The notes under the pieces were generated by a model. It had not been told where the DNA came from. It saw only the letters and a list, made by a program, of their open reading frames with translations, and did no database searches. The translations under genes were made by a program, and so were the position numbers. From contig CM018043.1 in assembly GCA_008638375.1 (NCBI GenBank), positions 43,599,417 through 43,663,416 on the forward strand: a stretch of 64,000 nt of DNA, read 5' to 3'. Origin of the DNA: Nyssa sinensis (taxonomy: Eukaryota > Streptophyta > Magnoliopsida > Cornales > Nyssaceae). This document shows, piece after piece, positions 20,987 through 31,886 of the stretch. Within the stretch, counting starts at the first letter, position 1. Each line of letters begins with the position of its first letter.

Positions 20987-23900
20987 TGTTCCGTTTTGTT
21001 CCGTCCGTTATGATCTATCCGTTTCATGGTCTGTCCGTTACTGATATGTCCTTGTTTTGACTGACGTATTGATCCGTTTGGTCCTGTTATATCCCGACCG
21101 TTAATGATTTGTCTGCCTTGATTGTTCACCTGTGACTTGAACTGGTGTTTTGCTCCGTCTAATCTCGTTATGTTCCGTCCGTTAATGATCTGTCTATCTT
21201 GATTGATATATGGTCCAGTTCCGTTATGATCTGTCCGGATTCTTGACTTGGTATATAAGTTACTGCATAGATACTGTATTTTGATGCACTGTACGGTTTT
21301 AAAAGTTATACTGTCTGAATGCTTTAAATGCAAACTTTTATACTGTATTATACGCGGCATGATTTTGTCCCGTCCTACTATTGTTATGTTCGGTCTGTCT
21401 TGTCCCGTTTTATGGTCTGTCTGATTTTGTTCTGCTATGTTGTGTCTGACTCTGGGTACCATTCTGATTATGAGCGGTCTGGCATAAGTAGGCTTCATTA
21501 TGTGCCTAACTGATATATTGTTTGTTATGCCCTGTTATATTCCGCCCAGTACTGACTTGTTCTAATATTGAATTAATTGCCTATACTCTCGACTGATATA
21601 TTGGCATCATGCACTGTTCCGTCTTTTCTGATTTGTTGTTCTGTTAGTTCAGTCTCGTTTTATTCTACTTAAACTGTATTCGAGTAGATCTATAAAACTG
21701 TCATTCCTAAGCGATTGAACTATCCTTGTGATTTATAAACAAGACCGGGTTTGAAACCCATGACAGGGAACCTGTGTTACTCACTGGGCTTTTCGAAGCT
21801 CACCCCATTCCTTAACATTTTTCAGGGATTATCTCTGATGGATTAGAAGACACCATGATATGATATGATAGGCCGAGTGGCATTTCAAGTAAAGGATCTG
21901 ACGGCACTGATCTGTAGAGACTGGATTCTTGTGGACTGATTCTGTTATTCAGGTGAGTGATATGATACGGCTAACCTGATTTACATGTACTGGATGGATA
22001 ATTATGGCTCATGGAAATAAACGGTACTCTAAAGATATTAGATCTGCTATGTACTATATGCCTGATTTTAGATATGCTCTGAACTTAGAACTGTTAACTG
22101 TTTTGGATTTAGACTTGCTCTGTGGTACATACCTTTATGGTGGATAAGTGAGTTGCATTCCCGTGACACAAAGAAAAAGTTTTAAATTCCGCTGCATCTG
22201 ACCCTACAGTTGGAGTGCAATTCGTCGGAAAGTTCAGAATTTGCCTTTGGTTGGTCGCGTCGCGACCGACTGGCAGTCACGTCCTCGACATCCGCGTAGG
22301 GTGGGGTTCGGGATGTGACAGAAACCGTGTTTTAAAACTCACGAAATAGAAGCTAAAGATCTGCAGGTTTTTAGGGCATCACTGTGTGAGGTTTAGCGGG
22401 GAAGACAGAGTTGACTCGGCCGAGTTGACCGAGTCGAGATGAGTTGGGCCGAGCCAACTCGGACATGTGTCAAACAACGGGCGTGCCACCGTTTAAATGA
22501 ACTGTGTCGTTTTATTAAACCGATTTTTTTTTTATTAAGTAGGGCTGACGTCATCATGACGTCAGCAGTGTAACCAACCGGTCAGAACCGGACTGGTTCA
22601 ATTACAAAGGGATTGAACCCTTTGGTCCAGTTTTGAACTTTTAAAATTTACAAACTGACCCCCACTGTTTGACAGAATTATACTAAGGCCCAGATTTTGA
22701 AAATCTTATGCAATTACACCCCTAAGAAAATTAATAAATTAATAAAATAATTATTTAATTATTTTATTAAAAGGGGATAATTACCATATTACCCCTTGAC
22801 CTTAAACAAGTCAAACGAAGTCCGAATTTAATAATTGAATAGTGTAATCTTACTATTTCGGGCATTCTGGACTCAATGGTGGAGTCCGATTTGTGAAACC
22901 AAGTCCCGAAAAATACAGATATGTAAATGGTAAATGACCGTACTGCCCCTAATGGCACATAGGGCCAAATTACACTGAAAGATAGTCCATTTTAACTATG
23001 TTGGACATTCCGGACTCAATGGTGAGGTCCGTAATAGCAAATAAAGTATCAAAAAATACAACATATGAAATTACCAAAATACCCCTGACACTGTACAAGG
23101 CCCAAATGAAGTCCGATTTAAAACGGAATTAATACCAGTAGTAGACCTGACACCTGTGAGATTGTATACATGACTAAATGACGCATCCGAGACAGAAATT
23201 ATGCGACGGCAAAATGACCAAAATACCCCTGATATACCCGAACCCAGATTTAAAAGTCGAGAGAGTCTAAATTGACTTTCTTTGACCTTCCGAACTTAAT
23301 GGTTAGGTCCATATTATGAAAATCAGAACCGATAAATGTGTGAAGACACTGAAACCCTAAGCCAAATGCTTAAGAGGTAAGACCTATGAACTAGCCACTA
23401 TAAGTTAGTTCCATGAAACCCATCATAGGGTAGACTTACTCAGTCTAAGGTCATGAGTTGATAAATCTCTATGAATTGTTTTAGGCTTAAGGAGAAAAAG
23501 AGGAAGGCTCCGTTCATAGCTTCAAACTCAAATATTGAAGGTGAGTAACTTCTGACACTGTTTAGTTACTGCTCCTTGATCCGCTAAATCGTTTCGAATA
23601 CCATATGTTTTAAATGCAATCGTTTTAAATGCAGGCTTTTATCACCGATGACATGGTTTTTAGTTTCTCAAATGATTAACTATACTTCTGATTGATATGC
23701 TAGCATTCTGAACCGTTATTCTGTTTTGATCTATTGAGCTTGTCTTGGATTATTTGAACTATAAATTCCAACTGATTTAATTACCATGTGATTTAAGCAA
23801 AGATTGAACTCGAAACTCTTGCCTGGATATCTGTGTTACTCACTGGGCTTTTTAAAGCTCATTCCATTATTTTAATAATTTCAGGGGAACTCTCAGATGG

Positions 23901-24374
23901 ACAGGTTTAGCAGGTCCAGGACTTAGGGGGGGAAATGTTGGAGACCCCCAGATAAAATGATAACCCATTTTTGTGAACCTATACCATTTTTGTACTTTTG
24001 TGTAATTGATCAGATTATGACTTTTGTGGTAAAACTGTTTTGTAATCTTGATAAGATAAGACTGACTATGATGTATCCTGAATGCTCTGCCAAGTATATA
24101 TGTATGCATTCTCTTGTGAAAATTCCGCTGCTTAAATTATATATGTCGAATGCATTATGCTTGGGATTTATATCGGAATGGCCTGTGGTTAGGATTACCG
24201 TCGGGGTTTTGCTTTCAAAAAAAAAAAAAAACTGATAAAACCCGATGGGTGCCTAACTGGCCTTGTCACGTGCCCCAAATCCGCACAGGATGGGTCTGGG
24301 GGATGTGACAAGAGTAGTACACAAACAAGCGGCTATTCAGTGTCAAATTATATCTATAATTTGGAAAATATTAT

Positions 24375-27300
24375 TGTCACGCCCCGAATTCAAGCGAACC
24401 CGAGGCGCGAGTAACGAGATAAAGGAAAATAAAATAATAAAGAAATAAAGTACAATTAAAGACATTCCAAACACTAACTAGACTCCCTACTCTGTACAAT
24501 CCATAGGGTCTTGCCCCTTGTTTTCATAATAAACCAGGTGTTTTACACACTTGATAATCCTTTAATTTTTCAGAAAATTTTGACAAAACCTCCTTTGTTT
24601 TTCGAGCCTTTTTCCCCTGATAATCACAATACATCATATGTATATATAAACACGTCACAATCCATCCTCACTCGAGGGCCACAATTCATGAAAATTAAAC
24701 ACACATTCTTTTCCTTTAACATATATACATATAAGATATACTCAATAGTTATCTCCTACACATTGTTTGGGCTTAAGCCCTTATATTACAAAAGTATACC
24801 CAAGGGCCAAATACTCTTCCAAATTCATTTCCTCTCCTTTCTCTAAGACTTCATCAAGTCCCACGTACTAGGAGCTTTATCAGAAACCTGTGCCCACGAA
24901 TGGGTCAGCGCCAACATGTTGGTATGATATAATACTAATGCAAGAAACAAAATTAAGGACGTGGCATGTGCAAGTGTACATTTATCTCTACATGTCATGC
25001 AATGTCATCCATGCAATGCATGATCAATATGTATGACGCACCCATGCAAACTCTATGTCACACCCATGTCTCACTTTACAGTCTTTCCTCGAAGGCCTGA
25101 GTAACCTTGTTCTCACTTTATGGTCCTTCCTCGAAGGCCTGAGTAACCTTGTTCTCACTTTACGGCTCTTCCTCGAAGGTCTGAGTAACCTTGTTCTCAC
25201 TTTACGGCCCTTCCCCGAAGGCCTGAGTAACCTTGTTCTCACTTTACGGTCCTTCCCCGAAGGCCTGAGTAACCTTGTTCTCACTTTACGGTCCGTCCCC
25301 GTTGGCATGAGTACCATGGCCGATTTGGGTTTTTCACCACAGGATCTACACCCTCATAATGCACAGCACCACATGCTCAACTCACACTATGCTTTTAAGG
25401 AATCACACTACGCCAATATGCCCTGATTCCACCATGCAATGATGTGATCTTAACGAAACAATTTATCAATATATGAAGCATGCTTTAAGTTATGCATATT
25501 CTACTTAAAGCAATAATCAAATCACACAACTCAATCCACAAGTCTATATATCATGAAAATCCATTTGATCACATGCTCGGTCTTTACATTCATCATCTTA
25601 ACAATTCCATAAATCACACACAATGATAACACATGGAATACATATATAGTCATGGCCCACGTCTATTGTTCAATCAAATATTGAGGAAAATAATAAGAAA
25701 CACATAGGCATAGAACCAATCAGACAATGTAGCAGTTGCCTCTAAACTAAATTTTATTTCTTACTTAGCAAAATATCATACTTCGCATTCAAATAAATTT
25801 CCTAACAATTCAAAGAAATACATAAGTGCACAAACAACCAATCCAGGGCTATCAAGACAATCAAATTCTAAGTGATTTCCTAATAGCACTTAAGCACAAA
25901 GAACATTCAATCATCTTAACAAATACTTCTAAGCTTAACCTTATTTCTCACATTAGTAAAATATCATACCTGAAAGGTCTGTCTCAACCTTAAGAAGTCG
26001 TACTCGTAATGTAGCGGATCTATTAGTGAGAATGTAGAAGGTCAAACCACCTTCTCGTTGCCTTTTCGTGTCCCTGAATAGTCCAAGTTAATCCACCAAA
26101 ACCCAAGTCTCCATAGATCAATGCCATCAGATCCGTACTTGGGATGCCTCTCAGCCTACTAGTATTATATCCTAGTGTCTTCTAATCCAATGGAGATAGG
26201 TCCTGAATATTACGCTTATCTCCACTCAGCCAATCTTTGGAGAATTTGCAGTCAAGCGTGAACCAAACTGTCGTGCATCTCGAGTTTGAGGTTGATCTCC
26301 AGTCCATGGTTCAGCAGTTGAAGAAAACACACCGGTAGGTTGATCGAGTCGGCCAGCCATTTTAAATCCAGTTTCATCAGCTTCTTCAACCTTTTTCCCC
26401 CAAGCAGATGATGATCCTGACAGAGTCCATCCCTTTATCATCCCATCCATCAGATATTGAAGAACTTTCCCTTCCTCTCATCAGATTACTGTTTAGAGTC
26501 TCCCCAATCAGTAGCTTCAATTTCTACAAGCAAGGTTAAAACTCGTAGTCTCCAACAATTACACCACCGCAAGGCTGAAGCTTCAACTAATACTGCATTA
26601 CTTCCCTTTTACCTATTTCTGAACCTCTGGAGTTCCTACCCTGTTTTGCACCATCATGAGCACATGACCTGATAAAACACAACTCCAAGCTTCCATCCAA
26701 ACGACCACTATAATTCTTTCTTTTTTGTCCCTTCACGCGGCTAACTAATATTTCTATCATTGCCATTTGGCTGGCAGCTACAGTTGTTTCATCTTCAAGG
26801 AGTTGCCATTGCTAAGTCAAACACTAATTTAGACCTTGAACCCTCTATAGCAACTGTAGCTACGGCCACAACTGCTGCTATCAACAGAATCCATAGCCTT
26901 TTGTTCGTTGACCATCAAATGAGGGTTGTCTTAAACTAGACATATATTCATTAGGAGTGCCTCCGGATGATACAAAGATAGATATCCACAAAACTTCTCT
27001 AAAACATCCAACAAAGTCCATCAAAAACAGGGCAGTTGACCCTCAATGTTCATAATAGCCGCATCAAGTCTCCCAACTGCAAATTCTAATTGCTATAGGT
27101 AATTGAGAACCCATAACCCCAATCTACCTAGGTAAATATAACCTGTTGCAGAAGCTTCTCCAAATTCTCAACATATCAGACTGTATCAATCCCCAGTCCA
27201 GTGTCTCAAATGTAACCTTTTTGTGGAAAGAACCCCATTTCTATCATTTCCACAAAATGCTTGCAGCTCTCTCCACTTTTTTTTCTCACATAACCCATGA

Positions 27301-28262
27301 ATCAACAGTGTATATGAATCCACCACCTAAACAAGAGATTCCAACAATTGGCACTACTACACTCCGTTGTTACTGCACTCTCTGCCATTTCTCCAACAAA
27401 ACCGCAACAACCACAATTTGCACCGCTACTCTTTGTTGCATAATGCCCTTAATATCAAGTTATATCAACCTCTGAACAGTCGTAATGGGGATACATCCAT
27501 CCCTCAATCATCCATCCAACAATCAATACAAATTCATCAACTATTTTTATTTTACAAAAAAAAAATCAGTACACCTGGACTGCTTTGGAATGCTGGTCTC
27601 AATGACAACACCCATGAGGTTCACCCTCTGGTTCATTGAATCCATCGCACCTACTATCGCAACCCCTGTTTGAATTAAATTACGGTGCAACGTCTTCCCA
27701 AATCAGCAGCTCTGATTACTGCTCAATTTCAACGCCATTTCCATTCCCCTTTTGCACCGCTACCCCAACACAATCAAATATATATATATATATATCTCTG
27801 TAAATTCCCCCTGCAATGCTAGACATACACACACAAAATTCCAAACCACAACAAACACCGTTCACTAACTACACACATCGATCACCTCCCAAACTCGGAT
27901 ACGACCAAATCAGAAAATCTAACCCCCTCAATCTCAACCCGACTGAACGATTTAGTCGTAGAGGCCCTCCTCTCTCTTTCTCACGTTCCAGCAGCTTCGG
28001 CTGCTTCTCCTTTCTCCCTCTCTCTGTTGCCTGAGCGTCACCGCCGCCACTGGTTTGTTTCCCTGTTATGTCCCCTTCTTTCTTTCTCTCTTTTCTTTTT
28101 ATCCTTTAGAAACCAAGACCCCTTAAGCCTTTCTCTAGCCCTAACGCTAGACACAGCCCATTTTCTAACGTTTTTTTTTTTTTTTGCGTTATTATTTATC
28201 ATTTATTTATTTATATATATATATACATATACATATACATATATATATATATATATATTTTC
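24375..28262 (-). mobile_element. Gypsy-type LTR (TGTCACGCC family), probable - orientation
   Basis: It begins TGTCACGCCCCGAATTC, preceded by ATTAT, and is homologous to the fragment at 11541. In the - direction a TA-rich block (28210-28258) precedes a GA-rich probable leader (27950-28180), as in the other LTRs, and the end at 24375 reads GAATTCGGGGCGTGACA. No primer site stands next to that end, so it may be a solo LTR or a 3' LTR. The right boundary is uncertain. A short - strand frame (26226-26450) has no recognisable domain. Confidence 0.5.
25069..25315. repeat. 42-bp minisatellite, six units
   Basis: TCTCACTTTACGG...CCTGAGTAACCTTGT recurs every 42 bp from 25069, 25111, 25153, 25195, 25237 and 25279; the last unit is partial. 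Because 42 is a multiple of 3, frames stay open on both strands as 14-residue repeats. This is a by-product of the period rather than evidence of a gene. Confidence 0.85.
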
Positions 28263-30045
28263 AGGTCTCTACAATTATTGGTGATGGGTGACTAATTGTT
28301 TGTGGACTATCTATTTTCAAGGATTATATGGTTGGCTTTATGAGTCATTTTTCAAGGCTTGGTGTTATTCTCTGTAGTAAGGTTATATTTTGAAAATTTA
28401 TCAATTTATTAATGGAGTTCAGTATGTAAAAGGCAATCCTTCTATGTGTTGATGGCTTCAATGGTTTCCTTCTAGTGGAGATCTAATTGAGGTTTCCTTC
28501 CTTTGTTCTTCAGTTAGGTTAGTATCCAAGCTTGGATTAAAGATATCTCTTTCTTGTGGCTGGTTGTTTCAACTCGAGTATTTCGATTTGGGGGTGAAAA
28601 TTTATGTAAAAAATTTTAAGAAGTGCAATTGTGAGAGTGTTAGTAAAAATTAGTAAGGAAAGAAAGATAAGAGTTAAAAGTGTTTGGAAAAGTGAGAATT
28701 GAGGATGTGAGTGGGGAGTTATTGTTGAGTTGGTTTGTTGATAGTTAGGTAGGAAAAAAAAGAGAAAAGGGGAGTAAAAACAAAATGTGTGATGAAAAAT
28801 TAAGAAGAAAAAAAAAGAGAAAGTAAAAGGAGGGGAGATTGGTTTGTATTTTGTAAGTTGATCTGTTATTTTTTGCTATATCTTTCGGCTTTGTTTTATA
28901 ATTCTATAGTTGATTCCTCATTTCTCTCTTTTCTTGTGTTTTTTAGTTTGCTTCCCCTCTTCATTTGCTCATCTTTTTCTTTTCTTTGTCGTTTCTGTTT
29001 TTTATTACTACTCTCCTTGGCTTGGTTGTTTTCTAACTGGTTTCTCTTAGGCAGTAGTTTTCTTTTTTTTTTGTTTTGTTTTTTTCTCTAGCTTTTCTGT
29101 GTCTGTTTGCGTCTTCTTATCCTCGTCGATTTCTTTAGTGTTATTTTTTTTTTTTATGGCTATCATTTCTTAAAAAGGATGATGGTTATGGGTGGCTTTC
29201 TAAATGGCTAGAGTAGAAAAAGTGGCTGTTGGGAAGGGGGGCTTGAGATGCTTGTGTAACTTATTCAAGCGTGAAAGGGATCAATTTTTCTAATAAAGGG
29301 GAGTGTCTAAAGATGTTAACATTACAAGTTTGGAGTGTTTAGATCTCAAGTAGTGTTAGAAGTGGTCTAATAGTGGGTCTGGGAGAATTATATGTCTGAA
29401 GTAGTTTCTTCAAGTGACATATGACGCCTTTAGCTATTTTAGAAGGACGGTTTTTCAGCCTTTATTTATGGGAGAAGGTAATATAAGGCTCAAGAAAATT
29501 GTAGGCTGAAGAAGGGTTTTAAGTAGGAATTGGCATGGTTTGGTTATGGTGCAATGAGGAGCGAGGTAGTTGGGTTTTGGATTTTAGTTGTGTCTATAGG
29601 TGAGGGCTTGTTGTTATTGTCTTTCAATGCAGGATATAAAAGCTCTTAAATTGGGGGAGGGGGGATGTTCTGTTTAGGCTCTTAGAAATTGAGTTACGAG
29701 ATTGCATTTCAACAATCACCAGAATATTAAGGAACGGTTGTGGCTGTTAGAGGTTTTGTTTTCGGTTGCAAGGGATGCTGTTATATTTCTTATGCATTCC
29801 CTGCAGTTTTGGTTTATAGAGTCATCTTTGGTTTTGATCAAGATATTTTTTGTTCTCAAATGAAATCACAAGAGTGGCTTGAATGATTTGGGTCTGCTTA
29901 TATTGTATATTTTTTATCAATCTGCTTTTATAGTTTGCTGCATGTTATAGATCGATTAAGTTCTAGATCTTGGTAGCTATCCCATCTATATTTTGCTGTA
30001 TGATTCGGGTCTGCTGATAAGAATGGTACTTGCCGTTGCATGCCA
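28263..30045. other. Unassigned non-coding stretch
   Basis: No recognised gene or element. The first part has a few W-rich translations (for example GNPSMCWWLQWFPSSG near 28430) with frequent stops. 28860-29150 is pyrimidine-rich with long T runs. The second half has G-rich words such as GGGGGAGGGGGGATG (about 29655). It lies between an LTR and a decayed copia pol and may be an old, unrecognised LINE or element interior. Confidence 0.4.
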
Positions 30046-31231
30046 TAAAGGGTTTAAGCCCTCTCAAATGGATGTAAAAAAGTGCATTCTTAAATGGATT
30101 TATTTCAGAGGAAGTATATGTTAAGCAATTTCCCAGATTTGAAAATCATGAAAAGCCAAACCATGTATACAAATTAGTTAAGGTTCTCTATGGTTTGAAG
30201 CAAAGCTCCTAGAGCTTGGTATGAAAGCCTTAGTGGATTTCTCAGTAAAAATGAATTTACTTTGTTTATTAAAATAAATGGGAAAGAAATGCTCATTGTG
30301 CAAATATATGTGTATGAGATTATGGCTCAATAAATGAAGATCTATGCAAAGACTTTTCCAAGTGCATGCAAAATGACTTTGAAATAAGCATGATGGGAGA
30401 ATTAAGTTTCTTCTTAGGATTACAAATAAAACAATCAAAAGAAGGAACATTATTAATCAATCTACGTATGTCAAAGAACTACTTAGAAGATTTGGAATGG
30501 AAAAAACAAAATCCTTTAGTACTCCCATGAGTGTATCTCACAACACGTAGACATTAAAAATATAAGGAATGCTGGGAAGTCTCTTGTATCTCACAAGAAG
30601 TAGACCAGATATTATGTTTAGTATATGCTTGTGTGCAAGATTTCAATCTTGTCCTAAGGAATCACACCTAAGAGTTGTAAAAAGAATTTTTAGATACCTA
30701 CTAAAAACAATTAATATACAACTATTCTATCCTTGAAACAACTCATTCGATCTATTAAGTTATTTGAACGCTGATTTTGTCAGATGTAGGATTGATAGAA
30801 AAATCACAAGTAGAATTTGTCATTTTCTAGAAAATTCCCTTGTATCTCGGTTTAGAGTAAAACAAAATTCGATAGCTTTGTCCACGTTCGAAGCAGAATA
30901 TGTGTCAGCCGGAAGTTGTTGTGCTTAAACTCTATAGATAAAACAACAACTTCAAGACTTTAAGCTTAACTATGATCTAATTCCAATTAAGTGTGATAAC
31001 ACTAGTGCAATCAAAATAAGAAAAAATCCAATCCAATACTCTAAAACCAAACATATAGAGATTAGACATCATTTCCTTAGAGATCATGTGCAAATTGGTG
31101 ATGTGGTCCTTGAATTCATTGATACAAACCATCAATTAGTGGATTTATTCACCAAACCACTCCAAGAGGTGAGACTTTGCTTTATTAGAAAAGAATTAGG
31201 AATGATTGACCCAAAATATTTGAGTAACTAA
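30046..31231 (+). pseudogene. Ty1/copia reverse transcriptase-RNase H remnant
   Basis: The fragment starts in the RT fingers/palm (FKPSQMDVK, then EEVYVKQFPRFENHEKPNHV and YKLVKVLYGLKQ). The usual catalytic YVDD is replaced by YVYE (about 30310). It goes on with STYVKELLRRFGMEKTKSF, the RNase H words LLYLTRSRPDIMFSICLCA, SALSTFEAEYVSA and CDNTSAIKI, and the C-terminal DLFTKPLQEVRLCFIRKELGM near 31150. Many stops and frameshifts show decay. The enzyme would copy element RNA to DNA and remove the RNA. The C-terminal wording and the extra region that follows are reminiscent of Sirevirus-type elements (inference). Confidence 0.85.
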
Positions 31232-31836
31232 GTGATAGAAAATCACCTCTACTCAAATCAGTCGAATATTTTCACAGACCAGTCGACTGATACTAAAAGT
31301 AATCGACCATAAGGTCCACTGAAGCCTTAAAAACAAATGAAAAATGATAACTAATCAAATCAGTTGACCTATTGGTCGACTGATGGTTGAACCAGTCAAT
31401 TGAATGGAAAACCAGTCGATTAATCTAGGTTTTTAGAAAGAGAGTTTTTAGGCACTGGTTAAAAAAGTTAAACTACTAGTCGACCACCCCAAAACTAGGG
31501 CAAAACTAGTCCGATTGATGGTGAAAAACAATCGACTGGTTCTGTCGAATCTATAAAAACTAAGCGGTTTTTAAAACATTTCAAACTCACTCTCTTGAGA
31601 CTTTTCGACTTCTCTCCCTCTCCCTCTCAAACATCTCGAAACCATCTAAGTTCTTTCCCAAATTTCTCAATCTCTCTTCCATGGCTCCCAAAACCATAAT
31701 CCTACCTCTAAATCCTTAGAAAAATGCCCTAGAGAGGATTTTGACACCAAACAAAATCTCGCCATGACACCCAAGTTTTCCTTAACACCGATATCGTACA
31801 AAAATTCAACGATGACTCAAACATCAGCACATTGAG
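31232..31836 (+). other. Post-pol region with GTCGAC palindromes, TATA box and short start
   Basis: After the pol stop comes a cluster of AGTCGACTG-type words (GTCGAC cores at 31282, 31375 and 31479 with decayed ones between). CTATAAAAAC follows at about 31552, then a CT-rich stretch, then an ATG at 31681 (MAPKTIILPLN, then a stop). Sirevirus elements can carry an envelope-like frame after pol, and this could be its decayed start. The layout copies the copia LTR promoter (7792-7950). It is cut at 31837 by a gypsy-type end. Confidence 0.45.
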
Positions 31837-31870
31837 TATCACGCCCCAAACCTAGGTTTGAGGCGTGACA
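31837..31870. repeat. 34-bp near-palindrome ending a 5' LTR
   Basis: The arms TATCACGCCCCAAACCTAGG and, in reverse complement, TGTCACGCCTCAAACCTAGG overlap at a central CCTAGG, with two mismatches. The right end GAGGCGTGACA is a typical LTR end and is followed by a primer-binding site. It looks like the two ends of an LTR joined with its body missing. Confidence 0.6.
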
Positions 31871-31873
31871 GAA

Positions 31874-31886
31874 TGGTATCAGAGCC
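31874..31886 (+). other. Primer-binding site (initiator tRNA-Met)
   Basis: TGGTATCAGAGCC, three bases after the LTR end GTGACA, is the complement of the 3' end of plant initiator methionine tRNA, the usual primer for gypsy and copia reverse transcription. Confidence 0.88.

Larger units (their letters stand above)
17074..22320 (+). mobile_element. Giant gypsy solo LTR (5.25 kb) nested in a related LTR
   Basis: It starts TGTAACACCTCGACTCTG and ends GGGGTTCGGGATGTGACA. GAAAC precedes it (17069-17073) and follows it (22321-22325), a perfect target duplication inside the host LTR. It has no pol, primer site or polypurine tract, so it is a solo LTR. It resembles its host LTR in layout and in stretches (ACGCGACCCTAGAACACTG in both), so a relative landed in a relative. 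Inside are an antisense tRNA-like module (17501-17563), 142-143-bp degenerate units (from 19240) and a 55-bp array (20658). Confidence 0.9.
15625..24310 (+). mobile_element. 3' LTR of the gypsy element, split by a 5.2-kb nested LTR
   Basis: The LTR starts TGTAACACCCC right after the polypurine tract and ends GGGTCTGGGGGATGTGACA at 24310. It is in two parts, 15625-17073 and 22326-24310, about 3.4 kb in total, around a solo LTR with GAAAC duplications. It contains an antisense tRNA-like module (15953-16015), a TATA box (16232), two clear GGACTCAATGG repeat units 143 bp apart (22869, 23012), and an A13-type tract near 24219. The next bases, AGAGT, would be its target duplication, but the 5' end is lost so this cannot be checked. 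Confidence 0.82.

Noticed and set aside
20932..21498. 188-residue - strand frame
   Set aside because: It lies inside the 55-bp array and its decayed flanks in a giant LTR. The composition is repeat-driven.
25055..25426. Long frame with 14-residue repeats (+ strand) and a mirror frame on the - strand (25024-25317)
   Set aside because: Both frames come from a 42-bp minisatellite inside an LTR. Frames open on both strands are a by-product of the period.
26226..26450. 74-residue - strand frame as a gag fragment
   Set aside because: No zinc knuckle or gag motif visible, and it lies within an LTR.
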